A stretch of 64,000 nucleotides of DNA from Anaerolineaceae bacterium (GTDB lineage: Bacteria; Chloroflexota; Anaerolineae; Aggregatilineales; Phototrophicaceae): NCBI GenBank assembly GCA_020634115.1, contig JACKCH010000018.1, positions 62,001 to 126,000 of the forward strand. The letters are read 5' to 3'. The notes beneath the pieces were generated by a model, which saw only the letters and a program-made list of their open reading frames with translations, searched no databases and had not been told where the DNA came from. Below are positions 46,001 through 53,988 of this stretch, piece after piece. The position numbers were made by a program, and so were the translations under genes. The stretch's first letter is position 1. Each line of letters begins with the position of its first letter.

Positions 46001-48303
46001 CCTTCCTGCTCATCCGCCTGTCGAATCCCGACCTGTGGCATCCGTTCTTCGGTGGCGAAAAGCCGATGGACTTCGCCTACTTCAATGGCGTCCTGCGGAG
46101 TACGATTTTTCCGCCCATTGATCCCTGGTTTACCGGCGGCTACATCAACTACTACTATTTCGGCTATGTGATTGTCGGCGTGCCGGTGCTGCTGCTCGGC
46201 ATAATCCCCTCAATCGCCTACAACCTGATTATCCCGACGTTGTTCGCGCTGGCCGGAATCGGGGCGTTCTCCGTCGCCTTCAGCGTGGCGGACGCCGCCC
46301 GGACGCGCTTGAATGTGGATGATACCCCCGACGAGGAAGGTGGGGCAGTACGCAAGCCGAAGTATCGCCGCTTAGGGAATCCCTGGGTGGCTGGGCTGGC
46401 TGCGCTGGCACTAGCGGTGGTTCTGGGCAATCTAGATACGCCACGCGTCCTGATCGTGGAGGGGTTGGCGAACACCGGTTACTACCAGCAGCCCTTTGCC
46501 TTGCAGCAGGAACTCACTCAGGACTACATTTTGGACAATGGAGTCGCGCCGGAAGGAGCGGCCTTAGTGGACATCAGCGAACAGGCGACTACCGAAACCA
46601 GTTCGCTCTGGTCGAGTGTGCTGCGCGGCCTGAGCCGGGTGGTGGGCGGCGCGCCGCTCAACATCGCCGCCAACCGCTGGTACTGGGCGCCCACGCGCAT
46701 CCTGTCTGAACCGCCGGTCAGTTCTGGCGGGGCGATTGTGGAAATGCCCTTTTTCACGTTCCTGTATGGCGACTTGCACGCGCACATGATCTCAATGCCG
46801 CTGATGTTCTTCGTGATGGCCTTCGTCTTACACGAAGTTCTCAGCGCCGGGCGCGATAAACGCCGCCGGTTCGTGAGTGTGTTGGCGCTGGCTGTCGGGG
46901 CGCTCACCGTCGGAATCCTGCGTGGCACGAATACCTGGGACTGGATTACTTTCATGGTGTTGAGTATCGCTGGGTTGTCCTTCGCCTGGTGGCTGCACTG
47001 GCGGGGCGTGACGCGCTGGACACTGCTGGCGCTGGCGGGTAAGCTGGGCGCGTTCGTGGTCTTTAGCGTCGCCTTCTCGCTTCCGTACCTCACCTGGTAC
47101 GCCGCCATCTACAACAGTGTCCAGCGATGGGAAGACGTACGTACGCCGCTGTGGGCCTATTTCACCATTCACGGCCTGTTCCTGTTCTTCATCGTGTCGC
47201 TCCTCATCTGGGATACCGCCCGCTGGTTCCGCACAGTATACGTGCGTTCCCTGCGCGGAACCTGGCGCTTACTGCTGGCGACATTTATCGGGATGCTGGG
47301 GATGCTGGTTGGGCTGGTGATTCTGTCAACCCAGGATTATGCGGTGGCGCTGGTAGCTGTCCCGCTGCTGCTGTGGATGGCGCTGCTGTTCTTCCGCCCC
47401 GGACAAACGCGGGAAATGCAATATCTCCTGGCGCTGGCTGGGCTGGCGGTAGGGCTGACGCTAGGAGTTGAATTCTTCGTACTGGCTGGGGATGTCGGAC
47501 GGCAGAACACGGTCTTCAAATTCTACATTCAGGTCTGGCTGATGTTCAGCGTGGTCGGCGGTGTGGCGGTGGCTTGGTTGCTGCGGGGAATGCCACAGTG
47601 GAGTAACGGATTGCGTACCGGTTGGACGCTGGCGGCGGGGCTGCTGGTGGCGATGGCTGCGCTCTATCCCATCACAGCCTCACGCGGGCGAGCCTTAGAT
47701 CGGATGACGCCGGAGCCGCCGGAAACCATGAACGATGTTCCGCTCACGCTGGATGGTATGGACTTTATGAAATACGCCACGCTCTATGAGGGCGACCCGG
47801 ATGTCATTGCCCTCGACCCGGCTCTGGCACCGTTCCCGCTGGCGGACGATTACGCCATGATCCGCTGGATGCAGGAAAATATCCAGGGGACGCCGACCAT
47901 CATGGAAGGGCAGAGTGACCGGGAATACCGCTGGCAAAGCCGTGTGTCCATTTACACCGGCCTGCCGTCGATTATCGGCTGGAACTTCCACCAACGGCAG
48001 CAGCGCACGTTTGACCCACTGCCGCGCCTGGTACATCAGCGCATGGCGAACGTGAACGCCTTCTACCGCCTGCCGGAGATTCAACAGGCCTGGGATATAA
48101 TCCAGCACTATCATGTCGCCTATGTGGTGGTCAGTGACCTGGAACGCGCTTATTACCCGCCGGAAGGACTGGCAAAATTCGAGCGCATGGTGGAATTAGG
48201 CTTACTGGAAGTGGTTTATCAGCAGGGGAACGCGACGGTGTACAAGGTGAATTCGGACGCGGTTTATAACGCAGACAGGGCAGCGAATTACAGTGATAGC
48301 TGA
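43054..48303 (+). CDS. giant fusion: GT-C-like module, outside beta domain and DUF2298 (Chlor_Arch_YYY) module
   Basis: The 1749-residue membrane protein has two halves. Residues about 1-460 form a GT-C/PMT-like module with Asp51-Glu52 in HPHPDERFL. Residues about 490-820 form an extracytoplasmic beta-rich domain. From about 870 to the end is DUF2298, with GGEKPMDFAYFNGVLRS, FTGGYINYYYFGYV, LYGDLHAHM, NTVFKFYIQVWLMF and IIGWNFHQRQQR. DUF2298 proteins are long polytopic proteins of Chloroflexota and Archaea without an assigned reaction. ATG 43054 is preceded by GAGGA. The end overlaps the next DUF2298 gene by 11 bases. The motif FPPIDPWFTGG is shared in altered form with that neighbour. Fusion is directly seen; function is inferred from the locus. 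Confidence 0.85.
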   Translation: MIENSLYEQSDSRRLSGNVLVAALLLVIVLTGAYLRFVGQNWDDFTHPHPDERFLTGAVSAMGGSFSFTDGDIEGQYATCLERYPQTGGVGGFFDAQCSNMNPHNVGYGLMVYGTLPLFMVRGAADLTVAITSDPIWGGYNGIHLVGRTLSALAEIGVILTVFFIGRRLHDKWIGLLAAALYSVTVFSIQQSHFWTADAMSNFFVVLTIWFAVRVQDEGKLADYLGFGLVFGAALASRVNNAPLVGLLLLAAGLRLLPLYDRHFLRSERGRVFLRVCAGLVIAGVATVVVFRIANPYAFTGPGIFGLSINPRWLDDIQTARYLVSGEAESPPNWQWVGRTPYLFPWDNIVLWGMGLFYGLTAWAAWVWSGWRAARGKSGGLRNLLLFVWVLVYFGWLGSNWVSTMRYFLSLYPVLALLAAWGLVELVRRANRSGVVWRKLVTRAALVGVLGFAVLWAFMFTNIYRHLSTNVQASQYILEQISGDFSMRVEGASADTPLINIAVLNGFLSDSTPLEFQASRFDDGSLFGQPFTATADGVVTTVHVPHLGDLSDDDEPETLHITISSVGSSVIFSEGTLTGDFTRVDNPVGDAYDITLNPPLEVKKGETYQFNVEVTGGPLVTSGAIFTWEGDWNEATPAKVCRLPDGVTLADDPPPGLVSARDCNGQDVWTALINGYKLQVFWEDTPAKRDHFEQVLDNTDYLIIDSNRRYDSQSRNANRWPMTMRYYDALFNGELGFELVKTIQETFELGPLQVSDQYLPTYSGPKWLNEFESEEAFSVYDHPVLFIFRKTDAYSSANTHAILGSVALNQPDIVNNFNYVSPDLVGVVPLYSLPVNAAPTELEFTPDRSAMQYDNGTWSSRFHSESIINTQPVVTILSWWLLIVAIGVVNWPLLFALFPMLGDRGYGFSKIVGLLLTGWLAWMAASAEIPLWSQSGLLLCLAVLGVVNLLVVWRMRAALRDFLRMHWRRLFWIEIITLVLFIAFLLIRLSNPDLWHPFFGGEKPMDFAYFNGVLRSTIFPPIDPWFTGGYINYYYFGYVIVGVPVLLLGIIPSIAYNLIIPTLFALAGIGAFSVAFSVADAARTRLNVDDTPDEEGGAVRKPKYRRLGNPWVAGLAALALAVVLGNLDTPRVLIVEGLANTGYYQQPFALQQELTQDYILDNGVAPEGAALVDISEQATTETSSLWSSVLRGLSRVVGGAPLNIAANRWYWAPTRILSEPPVSSGGAIVEMPFFTFLYGDLHAHMISMPLMFFVMAFVLHEVLSAGRDKRRRFVSVLALAVGALTVGILRGTNTWDWITFMVLSIAGLSFAWWLHWRGVTRWTLLALAGKLGAFVVFSVAFSLPYLTWYAAIYNSVQRWEDVRTPLWAYFTIHGLFLFFIVSLLIWDTARWFRTVYVRSLRGTWRLLLATFIGMLGMLVGLVILSTQDYAVALVAVPLLLWMALLFFRPGQTREMQYLLALAGLAVGLTLGVEFFVLAGDVGRQNTVFKFYIQVWLMFSVVGGVAVAWLLRGMPQWSNGLRTGWTLAAGLLVAMAALYPITASRGRALDRMTPEPPETMNDVPLTLDGMDFMKYATLYEGDPDVIALDPALAPFPLADDYAMIRWMQENIQGTPTIMEGQSDREYRWQSRVSIYTGLPSIIGWNFHQRQQRTFDPLPRLVHQRMANVNAFYRLPEIQQAWDIIQHYHVAYVVVSDLERAYYPPEGLAKFERMVELGLLEVVYQQGNATVYKVNSDAVYNADRAANYSDS

Positions 48304-50908
48304 TTGGTTAGCACGCGACGGTTGGATGATTGCAAGTTGGTGGCTGCTCGCCACGCTGGCGGGCGTTGCGGTGCTGCCATTGTGCCTGCGCTTGCTCGGC
48401 GGGCTGCCGGATAAAGGCTACACCCTGGCGCGGGCGGCGGGGCTGCTCCTCGTCGGGTTTGTGTTCTGGTTTTTGGGCAGTCTTGGCTTTTTACAGAACA
48501 CCCAGGGCGGCCTGCTGCTCTCCTGGCTGCTGGTGTTGGCGCTCAGTCTGGCGCTGTATCTGCAATCCCCGGTGAATCTGCGCGACTGGTGGCGGGAAAA
48601 CCGGCGCACGGTTCTCGTCGCCGAACTCCTGTTTATTGTCCTGCTAGTCGGTTGGGCCATGTACCGGGCGCACCAGCCCGAACTCACCAGCACCGAAAAA
48701 CCGATGGACTTGATGTTCACCAACAGCATCCTCCGCAGCGAAGCCTTCCCGCCTAACGACGCTTGGATGGCCGGGTACAGCATCAGTTACTACTATTTTG
48801 GCTATCTGTTGTCGGCGTCGCTGGCGCTGGCGAGTGGTGTTCCCGGCACGATTGCCATGAACCTCATGATCGCGCTGTTATTCGCCCTCACCGGCCTGAC
48901 CGTGTTCGGCGTGGCCTATAATCTGGTGCGCTCACGGGCGTTCCGGGCGAAAGACCAGGATGACCCGCCCGATATTCTCCCCACGAAACAACCCCGGCAG
49001 AGCGTCGCTATCGGTATCGGCCTGTTGGCGATGATGATGGTCATCTTCATGGGCAACTTCGAGGCCGCGCTGATCGAAGCGCCGTACCGCGCTAAGACCG
49101 CCTCTGAGTCTTACCTGGCCTTCTGGGATACCAAAGACCGTTACGAATACCCCGAACGGTCGGCAGCCCGCAACTCTGGAATCGCGGACGACCAGCCCAT
49201 CACCCTCAGTGAAGGGGTGACGGATCCCGCCGCGTGGGGGAGTTGGTGGTGGTTCAGTGCCAGTCGTATCCTCACTGACCGGGATTTACAGGGGAACCGC
49301 GTCAACGAAGTGATTGACGAGTTCCCGCAGTTCAGCTTCCTCCTGGCGGATGTGCATCCCCATGTCCTGGCGCTGCCTTTCGCGGCGCTGGCGCTGGGGT
49401 TGGCGCTGAATGTCCTCCTTCGCCGCCGCCCGCCAAACCGCGTTGAAGTTATTTTTTACGGCCTGTGGATTGGGTCGCTCGTGTTTCTCAACACCTGGGA
49501 CGGCCCGGTGTATATGCTGGCGCTGGTGGGCGCGGAAGGGTTGCGCCGCCTGATGGGGCGGGGTCGGGCGCGGCTGCTGGCCGCCGACTGGTGGGCGCTG
49601 GTCAAACTCATGGTCGCGTTAGTCGTGCTGACGCTGTTCTTCTACTTCCCGTTCCTGGTCGGTTTTCGCTCGCAGGCGTCGGGCGTGCTGCCGAACCTGA
49701 TTCATCCCACCTTATTCCAACAGTATTTCATCATGTTCGGGCCGTTCCTGCTGATCCTGACGGCCTTCCTGTTGGTGGAAATCTGGCGGGCGGGCGTTGG
49801 CATGAACTGGCGGCTGGGACTGCAAATCGCCGGGCTGCTGGTGGGCGGGCTGGTGATTTTTATGCTGGCGCTCACACTGGTCGGCCTGCTGAATCCGGCT
49901 ATCGCTGGCCCCGCCCTGAACTTTGTTGACCAGAACGGCGGCCTGAACAATATCATTCTGCCGTTTCTCGAACGGCGCGTGGCCTATCTGGTGACGACGC
50001 TCGTGTTGGCGGCGGGCATTGTGCTGGTGGTCGGGCGGCTGTTCCCCCGTGCGGCCAGTACCGAGGAAAGTGAGTTCGTCCCGGCGGTGCGGCGGGCTAT
50101 GCCGTATCCCCCCGCAACCGGCTTCGCGCTGCTGCTGGTTGGCCTGGGGCTGCTGCTCACCCTTGTGCCGGAATTCGTCTACCTGCGCGACAATTTCGGC
50201 ACGCGCATGAACACGATTTTCAAGCTCTACTATCAGACCTGGCTGCTGTTCAGCATCGCCAGCGCCTACGCCCTCTATAGTCTGCTGGCTGATTTCCAAT
50301 TGCCGCTGCCGGCCTTCCCGCTCCGGTTGCTGACGGGGATCATGGCGGTGGTCGTGATTGGGATGGGACTGGTTTACCCGGTGTTCGGCATTTACAGCCG
50401 CATGTTTATCGAAACCGGGCGCTGGCAGGGCGATGTCCCGCGTCCCCTGTCTTTAGACGGCGGGCAGGTGTTCAACGTGTCCGGCGATGATTACGGGGCG
50501 ATTATGTGCCTGAGCAGTCTGGTGGGCGACGAGTCGGTGGTCGTGGCCGAAGCCATCGGCCCGCAGTATCATGCGGAATTCGGGCGGGTGGCCTCGCTGA
50601 CCGGTATTCCCATCGTGATTGGTTGGGAGGGGCATGAAGGCCAGTGGCGCGGCGCGACCTATGGTGAAATCGCCGGGTCACGGGCGGACGATGTGCGCCA
50701 CCTGTATACCGACATCCGGTGGGATTTCGCCGTATCCACCATTCAACGCTACGGCCTTGATTATGTGTTTTACGGCACCACCGAACGCACCACCTACGGA
50801 ACGGCGGGCGAAGATAAATTCATCGAAAACGCGACTCCGGTCTGCCGGAACGGGAACAGTGTCTTTTATCGCGTGACCGGCGCGATAGTGGACACGTCGG
50901 TACCGTAG
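48293..50908 (+). CDS. stand-alone DUF2298 (Chlor_Arch_YYY) membrane protein
   Basis: The 871-residue polytopic protein is a paralogue of the C-terminal half of the preceding fusion. Matching stretches include STEKPMDLMFTNSILRSEAF, MAGYSISYYYFGYL, LADVHPHV, MNTIFKLYYQTWLLF and IGWEGHEGQWRG. It starts at GTG 48293, inside the end of the upstream gene, so its translation is probably coupled. No catalytic site is established for the family; the conserved D/H/E/N residues in outside loops suggest a glycosyl-transfer or acceptor-binding role. Confidence 0.85.
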   Translation: MIADWLARDGWMIASWWLLATLAGVAVLPLCLRLLGGLPDKGYTLARAAGLLLVGFVFWFLGSLGFLQNTQGGLLLSWLLVLALSLALYLQSPVNLRDWWRENRRTVLVAELLFIVLLVGWAMYRAHQPELTSTEKPMDLMFTNSILRSEAFPPNDAWMAGYSISYYYFGYLLSASLALASGVPGTIAMNLMIALLFALTGLTVFGVAYNLVRSRAFRAKDQDDPPDILPTKQPRQSVAIGIGLLAMMMVIFMGNFEAALIEAPYRAKTASESYLAFWDTKDRYEYPERSAARNSGIADDQPITLSEGVTDPAAWGSWWWFSASRILTDRDLQGNRVNEVIDEFPQFSFLLADVHPHVLALPFAALALGLALNVLLRRRPPNRVEVIFYGLWIGSLVFLNTWDGPVYMLALVGAEGLRRLMGRGRARLLAADWWALVKLMVALVVLTLFFYFPFLVGFRSQASGVLPNLIHPTLFQQYFIMFGPFLLILTAFLLVEIWRAGVGMNWRLGLQIAGLLVGGLVIFMLALTLVGLLNPAIAGPALNFVDQNGGLNNIILPFLERRVAYLVTTLVLAAGIVLVVGRLFPRAASTEESEFVPAVRRAMPYPPATGFALLLVGLGLLLTLVPEFVYLRDNFGTRMNTIFKLYYQTWLLFSIASAYALYSLLADFQLPLPAFPLRLLTGIMAVVVIGMGLVYPVFGIYSRMFIETGRWQGDVPRPLSLDGGQVFNVSGDDYGAIMCLSSLVGDESVVVAEAIGPQYHAEFGRVASLTGIPIVIGWEGHEGQWRGATYGEIAGSRADDVRHLYTDIRWDFAVSTIQRYGLDYVFYGTTERTTYGTAGEDKFIENATPVCRNGNSVFYRVTGAIVDTSVP

Positions 50909-50929
50909 CATACCGGGGCAAAGGATGTC

Positions 50930-52813
50930 ATGGGGATTATGAACGCATCACACGTTTTATCGCAATCCAGCACCGCGCCGGAGGTCGCATCAGAACGGGC
51001 GGTTCTGACGCTTGAATGGCTGTTGTATGCCGGGCTGCTGGCGCTGGCGTTCGTGCTGCGGCTGGCGCAGATTGATGTTGTGCCGCTGACCTCACCGGAA
51101 GCGCGTGAGGCGCTCTCAGCCTGGCGTGCCGTTGTGCCGGGCGCGGCGGGACTGCCGATCATCGCTCAAAGCCCGCTCCTGTTCACCATACACAGCCTGT
51201 CTTTCTCGCTGCTCGGCGCGTCCGAGTTCACCGTGCGTCTGGGGACGCTGCTGGCCGGGTCACTGCTCGTCATTTCCCCGGCGCTGTTCCGTGATCTGCT
51301 GGGGCGGGGGCGGGCGCTGCTCACCAGTGTCGTGCTGCTGGCGTCACCGACCCTGCTGGCCGCCTCCCGTTACGATAGCCCGGTGGTCTGGACGGTGCTG
51401 CTGGTTGTGTTGACATTGTGGGCGTTCTGGCGCTGGTGGGAAAGTGACCACGAGGGGTACGCCCTGGCCGCGTCCGGTTTCCTGGGGGCGGCGCTGCTCT
51501 TAAGTGACCCAACTGCCCCTGTGCTGATTCTGATTCTAATCGCTGCCGGTGGGTTGGCACTGTGGTTGACCGCCAGTGACTACGCTCTGGAAGAGGCGCC
51601 GGGCGTCGTGGCCCAGTTTCGGGCGCGAATGGCCGCTTTCCCCTGGTCGTTGGGGTTATTGATTGCCGCCCTGGTGGTGGTGATTGTCAGCACGCAGTTT
51701 TTATCTCGCCTGGATGGATTGAGCGCAGTCGGTGAACTGCTCAGTGCCGGGCTGGGCGGCGTGACGACTCCCCGCGCAAATGCGCCCCTGTTCTACCCGC
51801 TCGTCACCAGCCTGTTTTACTCCCCGATGATCTGGTTTTTCGCGGTGGTAGCGATCTGGCTGTTGGCGCGGAAAATGACGATCACCGTTGTAGACCGTTT
51901 CCTGGTGGGCTGGCTGGCGTTTACGGTGGTCGGCTGGCTGCTCTATGTCGGCGGCGGCCCGGAACAGGCGCTCTGGGCGGTAGTGCCACTCGCGGTTCTC
52001 GTCAGTGGCTTGCTGCTTGACCTGTTAGCAAAACCACGCCATCCCATTTGGACGATCCCCGGTTGGAGCAAACTGGTACTGGCGACGCTGACGGTGATTC
52101 TCCTGTTCATTTTCACCGTACACGGGCAGGCCGTCGCCCGTTCGCTCCTCAACCTCCCGCCGGGAACGCTCGACATCAACGCCATCAATACCGTGAATCT
52201 GGTGTGGATGCTGATGACGCTGTTGCTAGGCATGATCGGCGTATTCATTTTCGCCAGCATGTGGGGGATGACGACGACTATTCAGGGCAGCGCCTTAGGC
52301 ATCCTGGCTTTTGCGCTCTTCACCGGCATCGGCAGTGGTTGGAACATCGCCGTGACGAACGCCGCCAATGCCACCGAACTCTGGCACATGGAAGCGCCCA
52401 CCCCGCAGACCGCGCTCCTGCGCGATACGCTGCGTCAACTGGCGGAACGTGGGGCAGGGGCCGTCAACCAGGAATTAGAGTTGGTCGCCCTGGTTCCCCA
52501 GGATGGACTCGTAGCCTGGCTGCTGCGCGATTTTTCCCGGACGCAGTTCATTAACGAAGTCAGCGAGGCGCGAGGCGCGGGCATTGTGCTGCTGCCGCAG
52601 TATGCCGAAACGCCCGACCTGGGCGGCGACTACGTGGGGCATAGCCTGACAGTGCTTTCCTCATGGAGCGGGAAGACATTAAATCTGGCTGATCTGCCCG
52701 CCTGGTGGTCACAGCGCCGCGTGCGTGTCCAGCCTGCTCCCCTGGAAAAGATTGTCCTGTGGCTGCGGCAGGATATTTATAATGGTGTACCGTTCGATTT
52801 CAACGGTGGGTGA
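50930..52813 (+). CDS. GT-C-like polytopic membrane protein
   Basis: The 627-residue protein has roughly 11-12 membrane segments and an outside C-terminal domain (about 480-627). The first outside loop reads VPLTSPEAREALSAWRAV, so the usual acidic pair of GT-C enzymes is only a Glu. Late residues VLLPQYAETPDLGGDY lie in the soluble end. Start is ATG 50930 or ATG 50939; AAGGA is better spaced for the second. It follows the DUF2298 gene after 21 bases and so belongs to the same transcript. Enzyme activity is uncertain. Confidence 0.72.
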   Translation: MGIMNASHVLSQSSTAPEVASERAVLTLEWLLYAGLLALAFVLRLAQIDVVPLTSPEAREALSAWRAVVPGAAGLPIIAQSPLLFTIHSLSFSLLGASEFTVRLGTLLAGSLLVISPALFRDLLGRGRALLTSVVLLASPTLLAASRYDSPVVWTVLLVVLTLWAFWRWWESDHEGYALAASGFLGAALLLSDPTAPVLILILIAAGGLALWLTASDYALEEAPGVVAQFRARMAAFPWSLGLLIAALVVVIVSTQFLSRLDGLSAVGELLSAGLGGVTTPRANAPLFYPLVTSLFYSPMIWFFAVVAIWLLARKMTITVVDRFLVGWLAFTVVGWLLYVGGGPEQALWAVVPLAVLVSGLLLDLLAKPRHPIWTIPGWSKLVLATLTVILLFIFTVHGQAVARSLLNLPPGTLDINAINTVNLVWMLMTLLLGMIGVFIFASMWGMTTTIQGSALGILAFALFTGIGSGWNIAVTNAANATELWHMEAPTPQTALLRDTLRQLAERGAGAVNQELELVALVPQDGLVAWLLRDFSRTQFINEVSEARGAGIVLLPQYAETPDLGGDYVGHSLTVLSSWSGKTLNLADLPAWWSQRRVRVQPAPLEKIVLWLRQDIYNGVPFDFNGG

Positions 52814-52870
52814 GGAATCGGCGGAACAGGCGTGTATATCCATAGTGCGCAAAATTAATTTTAGGATTAA

Positions 52871-53464
52871 ATGATGACTCTTGAGCCGGATACCATAGCC
52901 GTACTCATCACACGTTGTCTGCATGGCGATCAGGCCGGATTCTCGACCTTGTATGATCATTTCGCGCCGATGATTTACCGGCTGTGCTACAGCTTGTTGG
53001 GGAATCCGCAGGATGCCGAAGATGTGTTGCAAGAGTCCTTTGTATATGCCTTCAAGAATATCAGCCGTTTTGACGCCCGCCGGGCATCCTTTAAGACCTG
53101 GCTATATACGATTGCCCTTAGCCGCTGTCGCAATATGTATCGGCGCAAACATTTCTCACTGGTTGAATTGGGGCAGTTGTTGACTCTGAATCTGTCCGCG
53201 CCCAGTGCCGAAACGCCGGAAGCGTCGTTGGCACAGCAGAATCTACAAGAAGTGGTGGAGAATGCGGTTCTCTCATTGTCGCCGCCGCTGCGGGAAGCCG
53301 TCATCCTGCGTTACGGTCATGGCCTGACCTACCGTGAAATCGCTGCGGTCATGGATTGTCCGCAAAAGACGGCGGAAAGTCGCGTTCGGCTGGCGCATGA
53401 TCGCCTGCGTGGGTTATTACAGCCGGTTGCGCCTGGTTTGTTGGATGAGTTGGTGGGGTTATAA
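52871..53464 (+). CDS. ECF-type RNA polymerase sigma factor
   Basis: The 197-residue sigma factor has region 2 (LYDHFAPMIYRLCYSLLG...EDVLQESFVYAFKN) and region 4 (LSPPLREAVILRYGHGLTYREIA). Regions 1.1 and 3 are absent, as in group IV. The ATG pair at 52871 and 52874 follows TTAGGA. The anti-sigma gene begins two bases after its stop. Its place between glycan-assembly genes suggests control of the same locus or a response to envelope defects. Confidence 0.93.
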   Translation: MMTLEPDTIAVLITRCLHGDQAGFSTLYDHFAPMIYRLCYSLLGNPQDAEDVLQESFVYAFKNISRFDARRASFKTWLYTIALSRCRNMYRRKHFSLVELGQLLTLNLSAPSAETPEASLAQQNLQEVVENAVLSLSPPLREAVILRYGHGLTYREIAAVMDCPQKTAESRVRLAHDRLRGLLQPVAPGLLDELVGL

Positions 53465-53466
53465 CC

Positions 53467-53973
53467 ATGGCCTGCGAACACAATACACATCTGATTACCG
53501 CCTATATCCAGGGTGAACTGCCGTCTATTGTCCGGCTGCGGTTTGCGCGTCACCTGAACACCTGCGAAACCTGTTACGCCGCTTACCGGCGGGAACTCGA
53601 CCTGATGCAGGAACTGACCCAGACCATGCCCCGGATTGGGGCGGCGCAGCAGCCGGATTTTAAGCGTGTCTGGACGGCGGTAGAGGCCGAACTTAGTCAG
53701 CCGACCCCCCGCCAGCGTTTCGCTCATTTTCAGACCCGCTACGGGTTGGCCGCGCTGCTGTTCGCCCTGGCGCTGATTGTTCCCTTGACGATGGGGAACA
53801 GTGAAGTAACATGGGCGTCGCCGCCCACCCAGCCTGCGCCGCATATTGTGACCAGCAGCCGGACTCCGACTCAGCCGGTTGCAGTGGGTACGGCGGTGGC
53901 GTTGTATACCGCCACACAAGGCCATACCGTCCCTGACGTTCGCCCGCAACCGGATGAAACAACTATTCCCTGA
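53467..53973 (+). CDS. zinc-finger (ZAS) anti-sigma factor, membrane-bound
   Basis: The 168-residue protein has a ZAS motif HLNTCETC (H-x3-C-x2-C), with a preceding histidine in EHNTHL. A single membrane segment follows at about 93-112, then a short outside tail of about 55 residues rich in Pro and Thr. It should hold the adjacent ECF factor at the membrane and release it on an external signal. The outside part is small and has no recognisable sensor domain. Confidence 0.88.
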   Translation: MACEHNTHLITAYIQGELPSIVRLRFARHLNTCETCYAAYRRELDLMQELTQTMPRIGAAQQPDFKRVWTAVEAELSQPTPRQRFAHFQTRYGLAALLFALALIVPLTMGNSEVTWASPPTQPAPHIVTSSRTPTQPVAVGTAVALYTATQGHTVPDVRPQPDETTIP

Positions 53974-53988
53974 TAACTAGAGGCTTGC

